A stretch of 5,466 bases of DNA, from the NCBI GenBank assembly GCA_013044465.1, contig JABEUL010000194.1, positions 1 through 5,466 on the forward strand, written 5' to 3'. A model generated the notes under the pieces. The model ran no database searches. It was not told the origin of the DNA and saw only the letters and a program-made list of their open reading frames with translations. The DNA comes from Acidimicrobiales bacterium. Its GTDB lineage: Bacteria > Actinomycetota > Acidimicrobiia > Acidimicrobiales > JABEUL01. Shown here piece by piece: positions 1 through 5,466 of this stretch (position 1 is its first letter; every line of letters starts with the position of its first letter). Both the position numbers and the translations under genes were made by a program.

Positions 1-240
1 GAGCTAGGGGCTTTTACGTCATCCAAATTAGCTGGATTGCTTCTTCCGATTAGTGATTTTGTGTCAGGTACTGGATTGCTGGGAGAAAGAACTTTTAAAA
101 TCCAATCGCTAGCTAAATTTGCAGGCAACTTGCAATAACTATCGTTTCTTGAGTTATCGATTCGCCTCCGACAGGTATAGGAACAATTTGTCAGGCCCAA
201 CTTTAGCCATTCCTTTAAAAATTTGGATGCTAAAACACCA
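1..240. other. Unassigned left flank with competing open frames
   Basis: I cannot assign a gene here. On the plus strand, frame 1 is open from the window edge to a TAA at 136-138 (45 codons, with a segment reading GLLGERTFKIQSLAKFAGN), so it could be the tail of an upstream gene. On the minus strand an overlapping frame is also open through the whole stretch and leaves the window at position 2 (a segment reads RSNPANLDDVKAP), but no convincing ATG with a ribosome binding site opens it. Both look protein-like and they cannot both be real. A 10-bp direct repeat (CTGGATTGCT) occurs at 32-41 and 71-80, 39 bp apart. From 139 to 240 I see nothing but AT-rich DNA leading to the tracrRNA terminator. 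Confidence 0.35.
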
Positions 241-275
241 AAAAATAAAAAAGGGCGCCCCACTGGGAGGCGCCC
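241..275 (-). terminator. Intrinsic terminator of tracrRNA
   Basis: The 7-bp stem GGGCGCC/GGCGCCC (253-259 with 269-275) is all G and C. It encloses a 9-base loop and is followed on the minus strand by TTTTTTATTTTT (252-241). This is a textbook rho-independent terminator. The plus-strand side of the stem has no T run, so it works in one direction only. Confidence 0.9.
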
Positions 276-318
276 GGGACTCCGTTATCGGAGTAGCCCT
301 TCGCGACAAAAGTCACTT

Positions 319-352
319 ATTGGAATAAGCAAGGCAATCGCCGTTACGCTAC
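319..352 (-). other. tracrRNA anti-repeat
   Basis: Aligned to the array repeat, the minus strand matches 17 bases without a break (GTAGCGTAACGGCGATT, 352-336). One unmatched G follows at 335, then 11 of 16 further bases match (334-319). Two of the five differences are C-to-T changes that still allow G-U pairing with the crRNA. The duplex would therefore have about 28 Watson-Crick pairs and 2 wobbles, with a bulged G, an A-C mismatch and two adjacent U-U mismatches in the lower half. The lower stem uses the GTTGGAG end of the crRNA repeat, next to the guide. This pairing fixes the reading strand of both tracrRNA and array. Confidence 0.95.
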
Positions 353-359
353 GAAACTT

Positions 360-387
360 ATTATAGCACCCCCAAATAAGAATTCAA
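360..387 (-). promoter_or_regulatory. tracrRNA promoter with extended -10
   Basis: On the minus strand TGCTATAAT gives a perfect -10 (TATAAT, 365-360) with the extended TGn element. A -35-like TTGAAT (387-382, four of six consensus bases) lies 16 bp upstream. Transcription would start near 353, immediately ahead of the anti-repeat. It is inferred from sigma-70 type consensus only. Confidence 0.75.
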
Positions 388-670
388 ACCTATGCTATTG
401 CATTGATAGTGCTAACATGACTGACTCTCACGGACTGATGAATCACAGGAGAGCAACCTAGTCCGGTTTCGAATTGGTTCCACAACACAATCAACGGTCC
501 AAAAGGTATCAAATGTGCCTGAGAAAAGACCCCTTCCCCAATTATTTAGCCGATGAGATCCTCTCTAGATTTAAGTCAAAACAGTAATCTTGTCGTACCC
601 AAACAATATGATTGGATCAAAATTAGGGCAGATTTCCGTCGAAAGTTGTAATCTGTCGATAGAAGATAAA
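388..670. other. Intergenic region between tracrRNA promoter and cas9
   Basis: No gene is visible in this stretch of roughly 280 bp. It must hold the cas9 operon promoter, but I find no convincing -35/-10 pair on the plus strand. The best isolated -10-like hexamers are TATGAT (607-612) and TGTAAT (647-652), and neither has a good -35 at 16-18 bp. A 6-bp inverted repeat, CGGACT at 431-436 and AGTCCG at 460-465, could form a weak hairpin or an operator half-site pair. No second anti-repeat or repeat fragment is seen, so there is no sign of a long tracrRNA leader of the kind that autoregulates cas9 in Streptococcus pyogenes. Confidence 0.5.
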
Positions 671-676
671 AAGGAG
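671..676 (+). promoter_or_regulatory. Ribosome binding site of cas9
   Basis: AAGGAG lies 5 bases before the ATG at 682 and is preceded by an A-rich run. It supports the 682 start over the next in-frame ATG, which falls four codons later. Confidence 0.8.
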
Positions 677-681
677 AAGTC

Positions 682-3600
682 ATGTCACATGAAATGACGA
701 GTCAGCCACCTGTTCCACCTGAAACGGAAGTTCATTACGTGTTAGGTATCGACCTGGGAACCAACTCAGTCGGGTGGGCGGCAGTCCAACTGACCAAGAC
801 TGGTAAGCCAAATGGAATCCTTAGAGTTGGGTCTCGAATATTTTCTGCCGGAACCGAAGGTGACATTACTAGTGGGCGGGATAAATCTCGGAACTTAGAA
901 CGCCGCGAAGCTCGCCAGTCTCGTCGGATGATTGAACGTAGAAAACGACGAAAACTGAAGATATTTAATATGCTCCAAAATGCAGATTTGTTGCCGCAAG
1001 GGCCAGAAATTCACGAAGTTCTCACAGGTCTGGATCGCACGATTCGTGAACAATACTCGGCGGAACTTGGTCAAAACGGTCCTGATATAAACCATAGACT
1101 TCCTTACCTACTTCGAACCTGGGCACTTGACCGCCAACTATCACCCCATGAGACCGGACGCGCCCTTTACCATTTGGCACAGCGACGAGGCTTTCAAAGC
1201 AATAGAAAGGCAACTCCAAAAAAGGATGAAGAAATAGGCAAGGTAAAACTTGGCATTTTGGAATTGGAGCAAAAAATGGAAGAAACTGGTTCACGCACGT
1301 TAGGCGAGTATTTTGCTTCTATCGATCCAGTGGAAGAGCGAATAAGACAACGCTGGACATCACGCGCAATGTACAAGGTAGAGTTTGATGCCATCTGGTC
1401 CGTCCAATCCAAATATCGACCCGACATTTTCACAGAAGATTTTCGATTGGGCATTAGTAACGCAATCTTTTATCAGAGACCATTAAAATCCCAAAGTGGA
1501 CTTATTGGACAATGCGAGCTTGAAAAGGGTCGCAAGCGCGCTCCCCGAGCCCTATTGGAGTCGCAAAAGTTTCGAATTGTCCAGACTGTAAACAACATTC
1601 GGGTACGCGTGGTGGAATCTGATGGTTCTTACGAGACGAGGCGGCTAACTGACGATGAGAGGGCATTGTTAATTCAAGCACTCGACTCTGGCAGTGGCAC
1701 TCTTGATAAAAAAGGGATGGTGGGACCATCGGGAATTAAGAAGATCCTAAAGTTGCCAACCAATTCAAAAATCAACCTTGGAGACGATGATGCTAAAATC
1801 CACGGAAACATCACCGCATTTCGACTTAGATCCATTTTTGAAAACAAGTGGGATGAGCTCTCGCAAGCTGAGAAATGTCATGTAGTCGAAGATGTCCTCA
1901 CAATTGAGAATTCCGAGGCACTCGTACGCCGGGCTGAACGAGTATGGAAATTAAGCAAAAGCCAAGCTGAGCAACTGGCAGAATGCACTCTTGAGCCTGG
2001 CTATATTAGCCTGTCACGCCAAGCATTGAGTAAAGTAATGCCACATTTAGAAGAGGGACTCACTTACGCTGAGGCCAGATATCAAGCTTTCCCAGACATT
2101 GGCAAAAGCGTCGATTCACTTGACTTTCTTCCTCCGCTGGATAAGTCAACTTTGCAATCCCTTGCAACCATCCGAAACCCTGTAGTTACTCGGAGTCTCA
2201 CTGAACTAAGAAAGGTCGTGAATTCAGTAATTCGCGAGTATGGAAAGCCTGACTTCATACGTATTGAGCTAGCCCGCGACCTAAAAAATAGTCGAAAATC
2301 TCGTGAAGAAATCACTAAGAAGAATGCGTCCAATGAAAAGCTGAGAATTGCTGCCAAAGAGCGGATTCTCAAAGAGGCTGGGATAATGGAGCCATCAAGA
2401 AGTGATGTGGAAAGAGTTTTACTTGCTGAAGAATGTGGTTGGCAATGCCCTTATACTGGCCGGGTGATTTCGATGACAGGTCTCCTTGGGGGAGAGTTTG
2501 AAATCGAACATATTATTCCATACTCAGTATCTTTTGATGATTCTTTTGCTAACAAAACTCTTTGTTATGGTCAAGAGAATCGGCGTAAAAATAATCGGTC
2601 TCCTTTCGATTCCTACAGTCATACGGCCGAATGGCCCAACATTTTGGCTCGAGCTGAAAAATTTCAGGTGAAAACGGGTCGAGTTGGAGAGAGAAAGGCC
2701 CGAAGATTCCAATGGACACCAACCCAAGTCGAAGAACGCTACAAAGATTTTAGTGAGAGACAGCTAAACGATACGCGCTACGCATCTCGTTTAGCCGCTG
2801 ATTACCTCGGCTTACTTTATGGTGGGCGGGTTGATTCAGCCGAGAAGACCGGAATGAAACGTAAAATCCAGGTGGGCCAAGGGCAGGTGACTGCCCGCTT
2901 ACGGGATGCTTGGGATCTCAATGGAATACTTAATGATGGAGGAGTCAAAACTCGAGAAGATAATCGACATCATAGTGTCGACGCAATTGTCATTGCGTTA
3001 ACCTCTCCAGGGATTCTGAAAGAGTTTTCCCAGCAAGCACAGCGTGCCGAGTATGTAAAAAACGGAAGGTTAGCTGTCACGATCCCTCCCCCATGGCAAA
3101 GCTTCACTCAGCAAGCTAGAGACGCTATAGGGGAAGTCACAGTCTCACATGCAGTATCAGCAAGAGTTCGCGGAGGGCTTCACGAGGGCACAAACTACAG
3201 TCCGGTTATTGGCGAAATTGGACCAGACGGCTTGCTCCGAGGGACTAGGCACGTTCGGAAGAAAGTCTTCGAGTTATCGTGGGGTCAAGTAGAAAGTATT
3301 GTTGATCCAAAAATTCGTGAAATAGTAAAGGAGAAGATTGAAGAAATAGGTGGAAAATCACAGATTAAAAAACTGGACGGAAACTTCCCTATTTTGAGAG
3401 CACACAATGGAGTCCCTATTCCAGTTAAGAGAGTTCGAATATCAATCCCAGGGACCAAAGTCATAGCCGTCGGTGCGGGGCCAAGAGAGCGACACGTCGA
3501 ACCCGGATCTAATCATCATATTGAGATCTTCGAAGTTCAGAAGCCAGCCGGGGAAATACTCTGGGAAGCAAGGGTTGTCACGCTGCTGGAGGCGATTCAG

Positions 3601-3894
3601 CGACGCCGGCTTCAGCAGCCAATTGTTGATCGAGAATGGGACGGTCAACACCGATTTCTGTTTTCGCTGACACAAGGAGATACCATTCGCTACAACAACG
3701 ATTTGTGGATTGTTAAAACGTGGATGGGAGACCCCTCTAAACCTCAGTTTAAGCTAGCTCTTATCCAGGACGCCAGGCTAGCTGGTGAAATTCCTCTATC
3801 TGGTCGTCAGCCCTCACTCTCCAACCTCCAGAAAGACGGCTGCAAAAAACTGAAAATCACTCCCATTGGCAACGTATTGGCCGCTAATGACTGA
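682..3894 (+). CDS. cas9: CRISPR-associated endonuclease Cas9, type II-C
   Basis: This is the RNA-guided DNA endonuclease that cuts both strands of targets matched by the crRNA:tracrRNA duplex. It has 1070 residues, in the range of NmeCas9 (1082) and SaCas9 (1053) and far below SpCas9 (1368). RuvC-I is GIDLGTNSVGW with catalytic D24. An arginine-rich bridge helix spans about 66-97. The REC lobe carries the II-C-like HLAQRRGFQSNRK (164-176). RuvC-II is IELARDL with E529. The HNH domain has CPYTG (589-593) and EHIIP with catalytic H610; N624 and N633 stand at the spacings of SpCas9 N854 and N863. The RQLNDTRYASR segment begins near 693. RuvC-III is HHSVDA with H764 and D767. Residues from about 780 to the end would be the wedge and PAM-interacting part. 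All nuclease residues are present. A proline-containing N-terminal extension precedes RuvC-I. The gene is first in the operon, and cas1 overlaps its end by 8 bp. Confidence 0.98.
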   Translation: MSHEMTSQPPVPPETEVHYVLGIDLGTNSVGWAAVQLTKTGKPNGILRVGSRIFSAGTEGDITSGRDKSRNLERREARQSRRMIERRKRRKLKIFNMLQNADLLPQGPEIHEVLTGLDRTIREQYSAELGQNGPDINHRLPYLLRTWALDRQLSPHETGRALYHLAQRRGFQSNRKATPKKDEEIGKVKLGILELEQKMEETGSRTLGEYFASIDPVEERIRQRWTSRAMYKVEFDAIWSVQSKYRPDIFTEDFRLGISNAIFYQRPLKSQSGLIGQCELEKGRKRAPRALLESQKFRIVQTVNNIRVRVVESDGSYETRRLTDDERALLIQALDSGSGTLDKKGMVGPSGIKKILKLPTNSKINLGDDDAKIHGNITAFRLRSIFENKWDELSQAEKCHVVEDVLTIENSEALVRRAERVWKLSKSQAEQLAECTLEPGYISLSRQALSKVMPHLEEGLTYAEARYQAFPDIGKSVDSLDFLPPLDKSTLQSLATIRNPVVTRSLTELRKVVNSVIREYGKPDFIRIELARDLKNSRKSREEITKKNASNEKLRIAAKERILKEAGIMEPSRSDVERVLLAEECGWQCPYTGRVISMTGLLGGEFEIEHIIPYSVSFDDSFANKTLCYGQENRRKNNRSPFDSYSHTAEWPNILARAEKFQVKTGRVGERKARRFQWTPTQVEERYKDFSERQLNDTRYASRLAADYLGLLYGGRVDSAEKTGMKRKIQVGQGQVTARLRDAWDLNGILNDGGVKTREDNRHHSVDAIVIALTSPGILKEFSQQAQRAEYVKNGRLAVTIPPPWQSFTQQARDAIGEVTVSHAVSARVRGGLHEGTNYSPVIGEIGPDGLLRGTRHVRKKVFELSWGQVESIVDPKIREIVKEKIEEIGGKSQIKKLDGNFPILRAHNGVPIPVKRVRISIPGTKVIAVGAGPRERHVEPGSNHHIEIFEVQKPAGEILWEARVVTLLEAIQRRRLQQPIVDREWDGQHRFLFSLTQGDTIRYNNDLWIVKTWMGDPSKPQFKLALIQDARLAGEIPLSGRQPSLSNLQKDGCKKLKITPIGNVLAAND

Positions 3895-4783
3895 GAACCG
3901 CATTCTCGATATTTCAGAATCAGGGGCACACCTTCATCTGCTCAATTCAAATCTTGTTGTAGACCGCACTGACAATGAACCAGTTCTTATTCCAATAACA
4001 GATCTCGCCTCGGTATGTATATCACATCCAAGTATCACTATTTCTAAATCAGTGATGTCCGCTTTGGCAGAGGAAGGAATTGCTCTAGTAATTTGCGATG
4101 ACAAATTCATGCCGTCCGGAATGCTTTTACCGATACATTCTCACTACTTACAGAGCAGACGTTTCGCCGACCAGGCAGCGGCTGCGCTTCCAACCAAGAA
4201 GCGACTCTGGCAACAAGTAGTCCGAGCGAAGATTCGTGCGCAGGCGAAAATTCTTTTGGAAGTTAGAGGAAGTGATGAAGATTTGACTTCGTTAGTCAAG
4301 CAAGTTCGGTCCGGAGACGTTACTAATGTTGAAGCAACTGCTGCACGAAGATACTGGTCCGCATTGTTCAGCGGGACCAGTTTCAGAAGGGATCGATTTG
4401 GGAACTGGCCAAACCCAGCTCTTAATTATGGATACGCTATTCTAAGAGCAATTGTTGCGAGATCGATTTGTACCTCGGGTCTTCATCCGTCGCTGGGGCT
4501 TCACCATAGCAACCAGTACAACCCCTTCTGCTTGGCTGACGACTTAATGGAGCCTTATCGACCGACTGTTGATCTAGTCATTGCGACAAAATTTAAGCAA
4601 GAAAGAGAAGATAACTCTCTTCAACGAGAAGACAGGGCAGTCCTAATTAGCGCACTTTATGGTCGCTTTAATTTTGGCAATGAGTCACGGTCATTGTTTG
4701 ATGTGCTTTCACGAATGACTTCGTCTCTCGCTGCAGTATTTGAAGGCTCAGGCACAAATCTAGCGATTGCTACACCGGGTTGA
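3887..4783 (+). CDS. cas1: CRISPR-associated endonuclease Cas1, type II-C
   Basis: This is the integrase of spacer acquisition; with Cas2 it inserts new spacers at the repeat. The product is 298 residues, usual for type II Cas1. The metal-binding residues can be placed: E149 in VEATAARRYW, H207 in LGLHHSNQYN and E222 in DDLMEPYRP. They agree in spacing with E149, H205 and E220 of Streptococcus pyogenes Cas1. The N-terminal part is the predicted beta-rich domain and the C-terminal part the helical catalytic domain. I chose ATG 3887, which overlaps the cas9 stop by 8 bp. The frame extends upstream to a TTG at 3866, but that start lies deeper in cas9 and is less likely. No Shine-Dalgarno stands before 3887, so translational coupling to cas9 is likely. 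The 3' end overlaps cas2 by 4 bp. Confidence 0.97.
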   Translation: MTENRILDISESGAHLHLLNSNLVVDRTDNEPVLIPITDLASVCISHPSITISKSVMSALAEEGIALVICDDKFMPSGMLLPIHSHYLQSRRFADQAAAALPTKKRLWQQVVRAKIRAQAKILLEVRGSDEDLTSLVKQVRSGDVTNVEATAARRYWSALFSGTSFRRDRFGNWPNPALNYGYAILRAIVARSICTSGLHPSLGLHHSNQYNPFCLADDLMEPYRPTVDLVIATKFKQEREDNSLQREDRAVLISALYGRFNFGNESRSLFDVLSRMTSSLAAVFEGSGTNLAIATPG

Positions 4784-5127
4784 AAAAGAATCCAGCGAAT
4801 CCCCCTTCTTGGTATCAAGCGGTGTGGCTCTTTGCAATGTTCGATCTCCCTGTTGACAGTGCCGAAGCGCGAAAGTCTTATACACGGTTTCGGAAGGCAC
4901 TGATCAAGGAGGGGTTTTCGATGCTTCAGTACTCTGTCTATGCTCGCTATTGTTCAAGCGAAGAGCTAGCCACTGCCCACCGAAGCCAAATCCGAATGGT
5001 CGTGCCGGCAAGAGGCCAAGTGCGATTTCTGAATGTAACTGATCACCAATTTGGAAAAATGGAAATACACTATGAAAAATCCGTGCTCCCACCCGAAAAT
5101 AAGCCGTCCCAGATGCTACTTTTTTAA
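4780..5127 (+). CDS. cas2: CRISPR-associated protein Cas2
   Basis: Cas2 is the structural dimer at the centre of the Cas1-Cas2 integration complex. The 115-residue product carries the family's first beta strand, AVWLFAMFDLPV, with the conserved Asp at residue 22. It also has the downstream FRKALIKEGFSMLQYSVYARYC pattern (described here as the ferredoxin-like core of type II Cas2) and a short hydrophobic C-terminal tail, QMLLF. The start is uncertain. TTG at 4780 overlaps the cas1 stop in TTGA, a 4-bp overlap typical of coupled genes, and gives about 15 residues before the first strand. A GTG at 4822 would cut directly into that strand and is poorer. No clear ribosome binding site is seen. The gene is last in the operon and is followed by a hairpin terminator. 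Confidence 0.95.
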   Translation: MKKNPANPPSWYQAVWLFAMFDLPVDSAEARKSYTRFRKALIKEGFSMLQYSVYARYCSSEELATAHRSQIRMVVPARGQVRFLNVTDHQFGKMEIHYEKSVLPPENKPSQMLLF

Positions 5128-5145
5128 ATGTTCACATCTTCAAGC

Positions 5146-5183
5146 AAAATAAAAGAGCCCTGGTTAATGGACCCTTTTATTTT
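5146..5183. terminator. Symmetric hairpin, likely bidirectional terminator
   Basis: AAAATAAAAG (5146-5155) and CTTTTATTTT (5174-5183) form a perfect 10-bp stem around an 18-base loop that contains a small GGT/ACC pairing. Because the arm itself is T-rich, each strand reads a stem followed by a T run. It lies between the end of cas2 on the plus strand and the end of the array on the minus strand, so it could stop both converging transcripts. The stem is AT-rich, so its strength is uncertain. Confidence 0.65.
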
Positions 5184-5198
5184 AAGTTAATGCCATTC

Positions 5199-5227
5199 AT
5201 TGTAGCGTAACGGCGATTCTTTGCAAA
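5199..5227 (-). promoter_or_regulatory. Repeat-embedded promoter, terminal repeat
   Basis: The same elements occur at 5227-5222 and 5204-5199. There is no spacer downstream, so any transcript would run only into the hairpin at 5146-5183 and would have no downstream repeat to make a crRNA. It is probably functionless or a source of a short by-product RNA. Confidence 0.45.
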
Positions 5228-5264
5228 CTCCAACCGGCTAGCGAATCTGTGTCTACCCAGTAGA

Positions 5265-5293
5265 ATTGTAGCGTAACGGCGATTCTTTGCAAA
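5265..5293 (-). promoter_or_regulatory. Repeat-embedded promoter, repeat at 5265-5300
   Basis: This copy has TTTGCA at 5293-5288 and TACAAT at 5270-5265 with 17-bp spacing. It would drive a crRNA starting near 5258, carrying about 24 bases of the 5235-5264 spacer and the following repeat. Confidence 0.65.
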
Positions 5294-5330
5294 CTCCAAC
5301 TCCCGGCTACACCGTCAACGTCTCTCTAGT

Positions 5331-5359
5331 ATTGTAGCGTAACGGCGATTCTTTGCAAA
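5331..5359 (-). promoter_or_regulatory. Repeat-embedded promoter, repeat at 5331-5366
   Basis: On the minus strand TTTGCA (5359-5354, four of six -35 bases) and TACAAT (5336-5331, five of six -10 bases) are separated by exactly 17 bp. Initiation would fall near 5324 inside the spacer, leaving about 24 guide bases of the 5301-5330 spacer. The arrangement is known for II-C arrays of Neisseria and Campylobacter; here it is inferred from sequence. Confidence 0.65.
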
Positions 5360-5366
5360 CTCCAAC

Positions 5367-5466
5367 TAACTCCTCCACGTCTTTACCTAGGAGACTGCTG
5401 ATTTATTCACCGTAAATACTCGCGATTTTCTGTTGGTTATGGGAAGATGGATTGTGGCAATAGGAA
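5367..5466. other. Array flank, upstream of the crRNA transcripts
   Basis: No exact repeat, gene or RNA is seen in these 100 bp up to the window edge. CTCCT (5370-5374) and AGGAG (5389-5393) form a short inverted repeat with CCTAGG at its inner edge. At 5411-5415 CGTAA and at 5421-5432 CGCGATTTTCTG resemble parts of the repeat in the same order as in the repeat but with altered spacing; this may be chance. As the transcription-upstream side of the array it is a candidate leader, but no clear separate promoter is visible. Confidence 0.4.

Larger units (their letters stand above)
241..353 (-). ncRNA. tracrRNA (trans-activating CRISPR RNA), type II-C
   Basis: This small RNA pairs with the repeat part of the pre-crRNA and holds it in Cas9, and the duplex is the usual RNase III substrate. 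Read on the minus strand it starts just after an extended -10 and has four parts in order. First is an anti-repeat at 352-319 complementary to almost the entire CRISPR repeat. Second is a hairpin at 316-303 (GTGAC, TTTT loop, GTCGC, one G-U pair). Third is a perfect 6-bp hairpin at 294-279 (ACTCCG, ATAA loop, CGGAGT). Fourth is a 7-bp GC-only hairpin at 275-253 (GGGCGCC/GGCGCCC) followed by a T-rich run. The predicted length is about 105-113 nt, near that of Neisseria meningitidis tracrRNA. It diverges from cas9. The start is inferred from the promoter and the exact 3' end is uncertain by a few bases. Confidence 0.92.
5199..5366 (-). CRISPR. Short CRISPR array, 3 repeats and 2 spacers
   Basis: Three identical 36-bp repeats lie at 5199-5234, 5265-5300 and 5331-5366, with spacers of exactly 30 bp at 5235-5264 and 5301-5330. 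Read on the minus strand each repeat begins GTTGGAG and ends GCTACAAT, matching the ends of type II-C repeats such as that of Neisseria meningitidis (GTTGTAG to GCTACAAT). The tracrRNA anti-repeat confirms this strand. The imperfect terminal inverted repeat (GTTGGAG with ATTGTAG, five of seven) and a central TTTGCAAA palindrome are also seen. Transcription runs towards cas2, against the cas operon. Neither spacer has a match longer than about 8 bases elsewhere in the window, so no self-targeting is visible here. The array looks complete because no exact repeat follows within 100 bp. Confidence 0.97.

Noticed and set aside
119..328. Plus-strand open frame of 69 codons
   Set aside because: It runs through the tracrRNA terminator and most of the anti-repeat in antisense, has no ribosome binding site, and its translation resembles no family.
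435..441. CTGATGA, identical to the hammerhead ribozyme core
   Set aside because: The required GAAA strand and properly placed stems and cleavage site are missing; the nearby CGGACT/AGTCCG pairing does not fit the fold.
895..3675. Minus-strand and out-of-frame open frames inside cas9
   Set aside because: They lie wholly within a well-supported cas9 reading frame with all catalytic motifs and are shadows of it.
3866..3886. Upstream TTG start for cas1
   Set aside because: ATG 3887 gives an 8-bp overlap with cas9 and a normal Cas1 N-terminus; the TTG adds seven residues coded inside cas9 with no supporting ribosome binding site.
5128..5198. A csn2, cas4 or other small gene between cas2 and the array
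   Set aside because: Only 71 bp lie there and they hold the hairpin; no open frame of useful length is present.
5235..5330. Possible self-targeting by the spacers
   Set aside because: The best internal matches are about 8 bases (TCGCTAGC near 107, CTCTCTAG near 561), which is expected by chance.

Overview
The window holds a compact, apparently complete type II-C CRISPR-Cas locus. It contains a tracrRNA gene, a 1070-residue Cas9, Cas1, Cas2 and a very short CRISPR array. Cas9, Cas1 and Cas2 all keep the catalytic or signature residues of their families, so the system looks functional. There is no csn2 or cas4 between cas2 and the array, which separates it from types II-A and II-B. The host is a bacterium of moderate GC content. 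The Cas9 is of the mid-sized II-C kind seen in many Gram-negative and uncultured lineages, but nothing here fixes the taxon.

Layout: (1) Positions 1-240 are an edge flank with open frames on both strands and no gene I can assign. (2) Positions 241-353 on the minus strand encode the tracrRNA, with its promoter at 360-387 and a strong intrinsic terminator at 241-275. (3) About 280 bp of unassigned intergenic DNA lead to cas9. (4) cas9 (682-3894), cas1 (3887-4783) and cas2 (4780-5127) form a tightly overlapping plus-strand operon. (5) A symmetric AT-rich hairpin at 5146-5183 can act as a terminator for both strands. (6) Three identical 36-bp repeats with two 30-bp spacers lie at 5199-5366 and are read on the minus strand, towards cas2. 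(7) The last 100 bp show no further clear repeat.

How it works together: Cas1 and Cas2 would insert new spacers. The crRNAs appear to be transcribed from promoters carried inside each repeat, as established for Neisseria and Campylobacter II-C arrays. The tracrRNA anti-repeat can pair with nearly the whole repeat (17 perfect base pairs, one bulged G, then a lower stem), giving an RNA duplex that loads Cas9. Both RNA units run on the minus strand, while the protein operon runs on the plus strand between them.

The points most worth following up are the repeat-embedded promoters, the loss of that promoter's -10 in the anti-repeat copy, the tracrRNA fold, and the compact Cas9 whose PAM is unknown.
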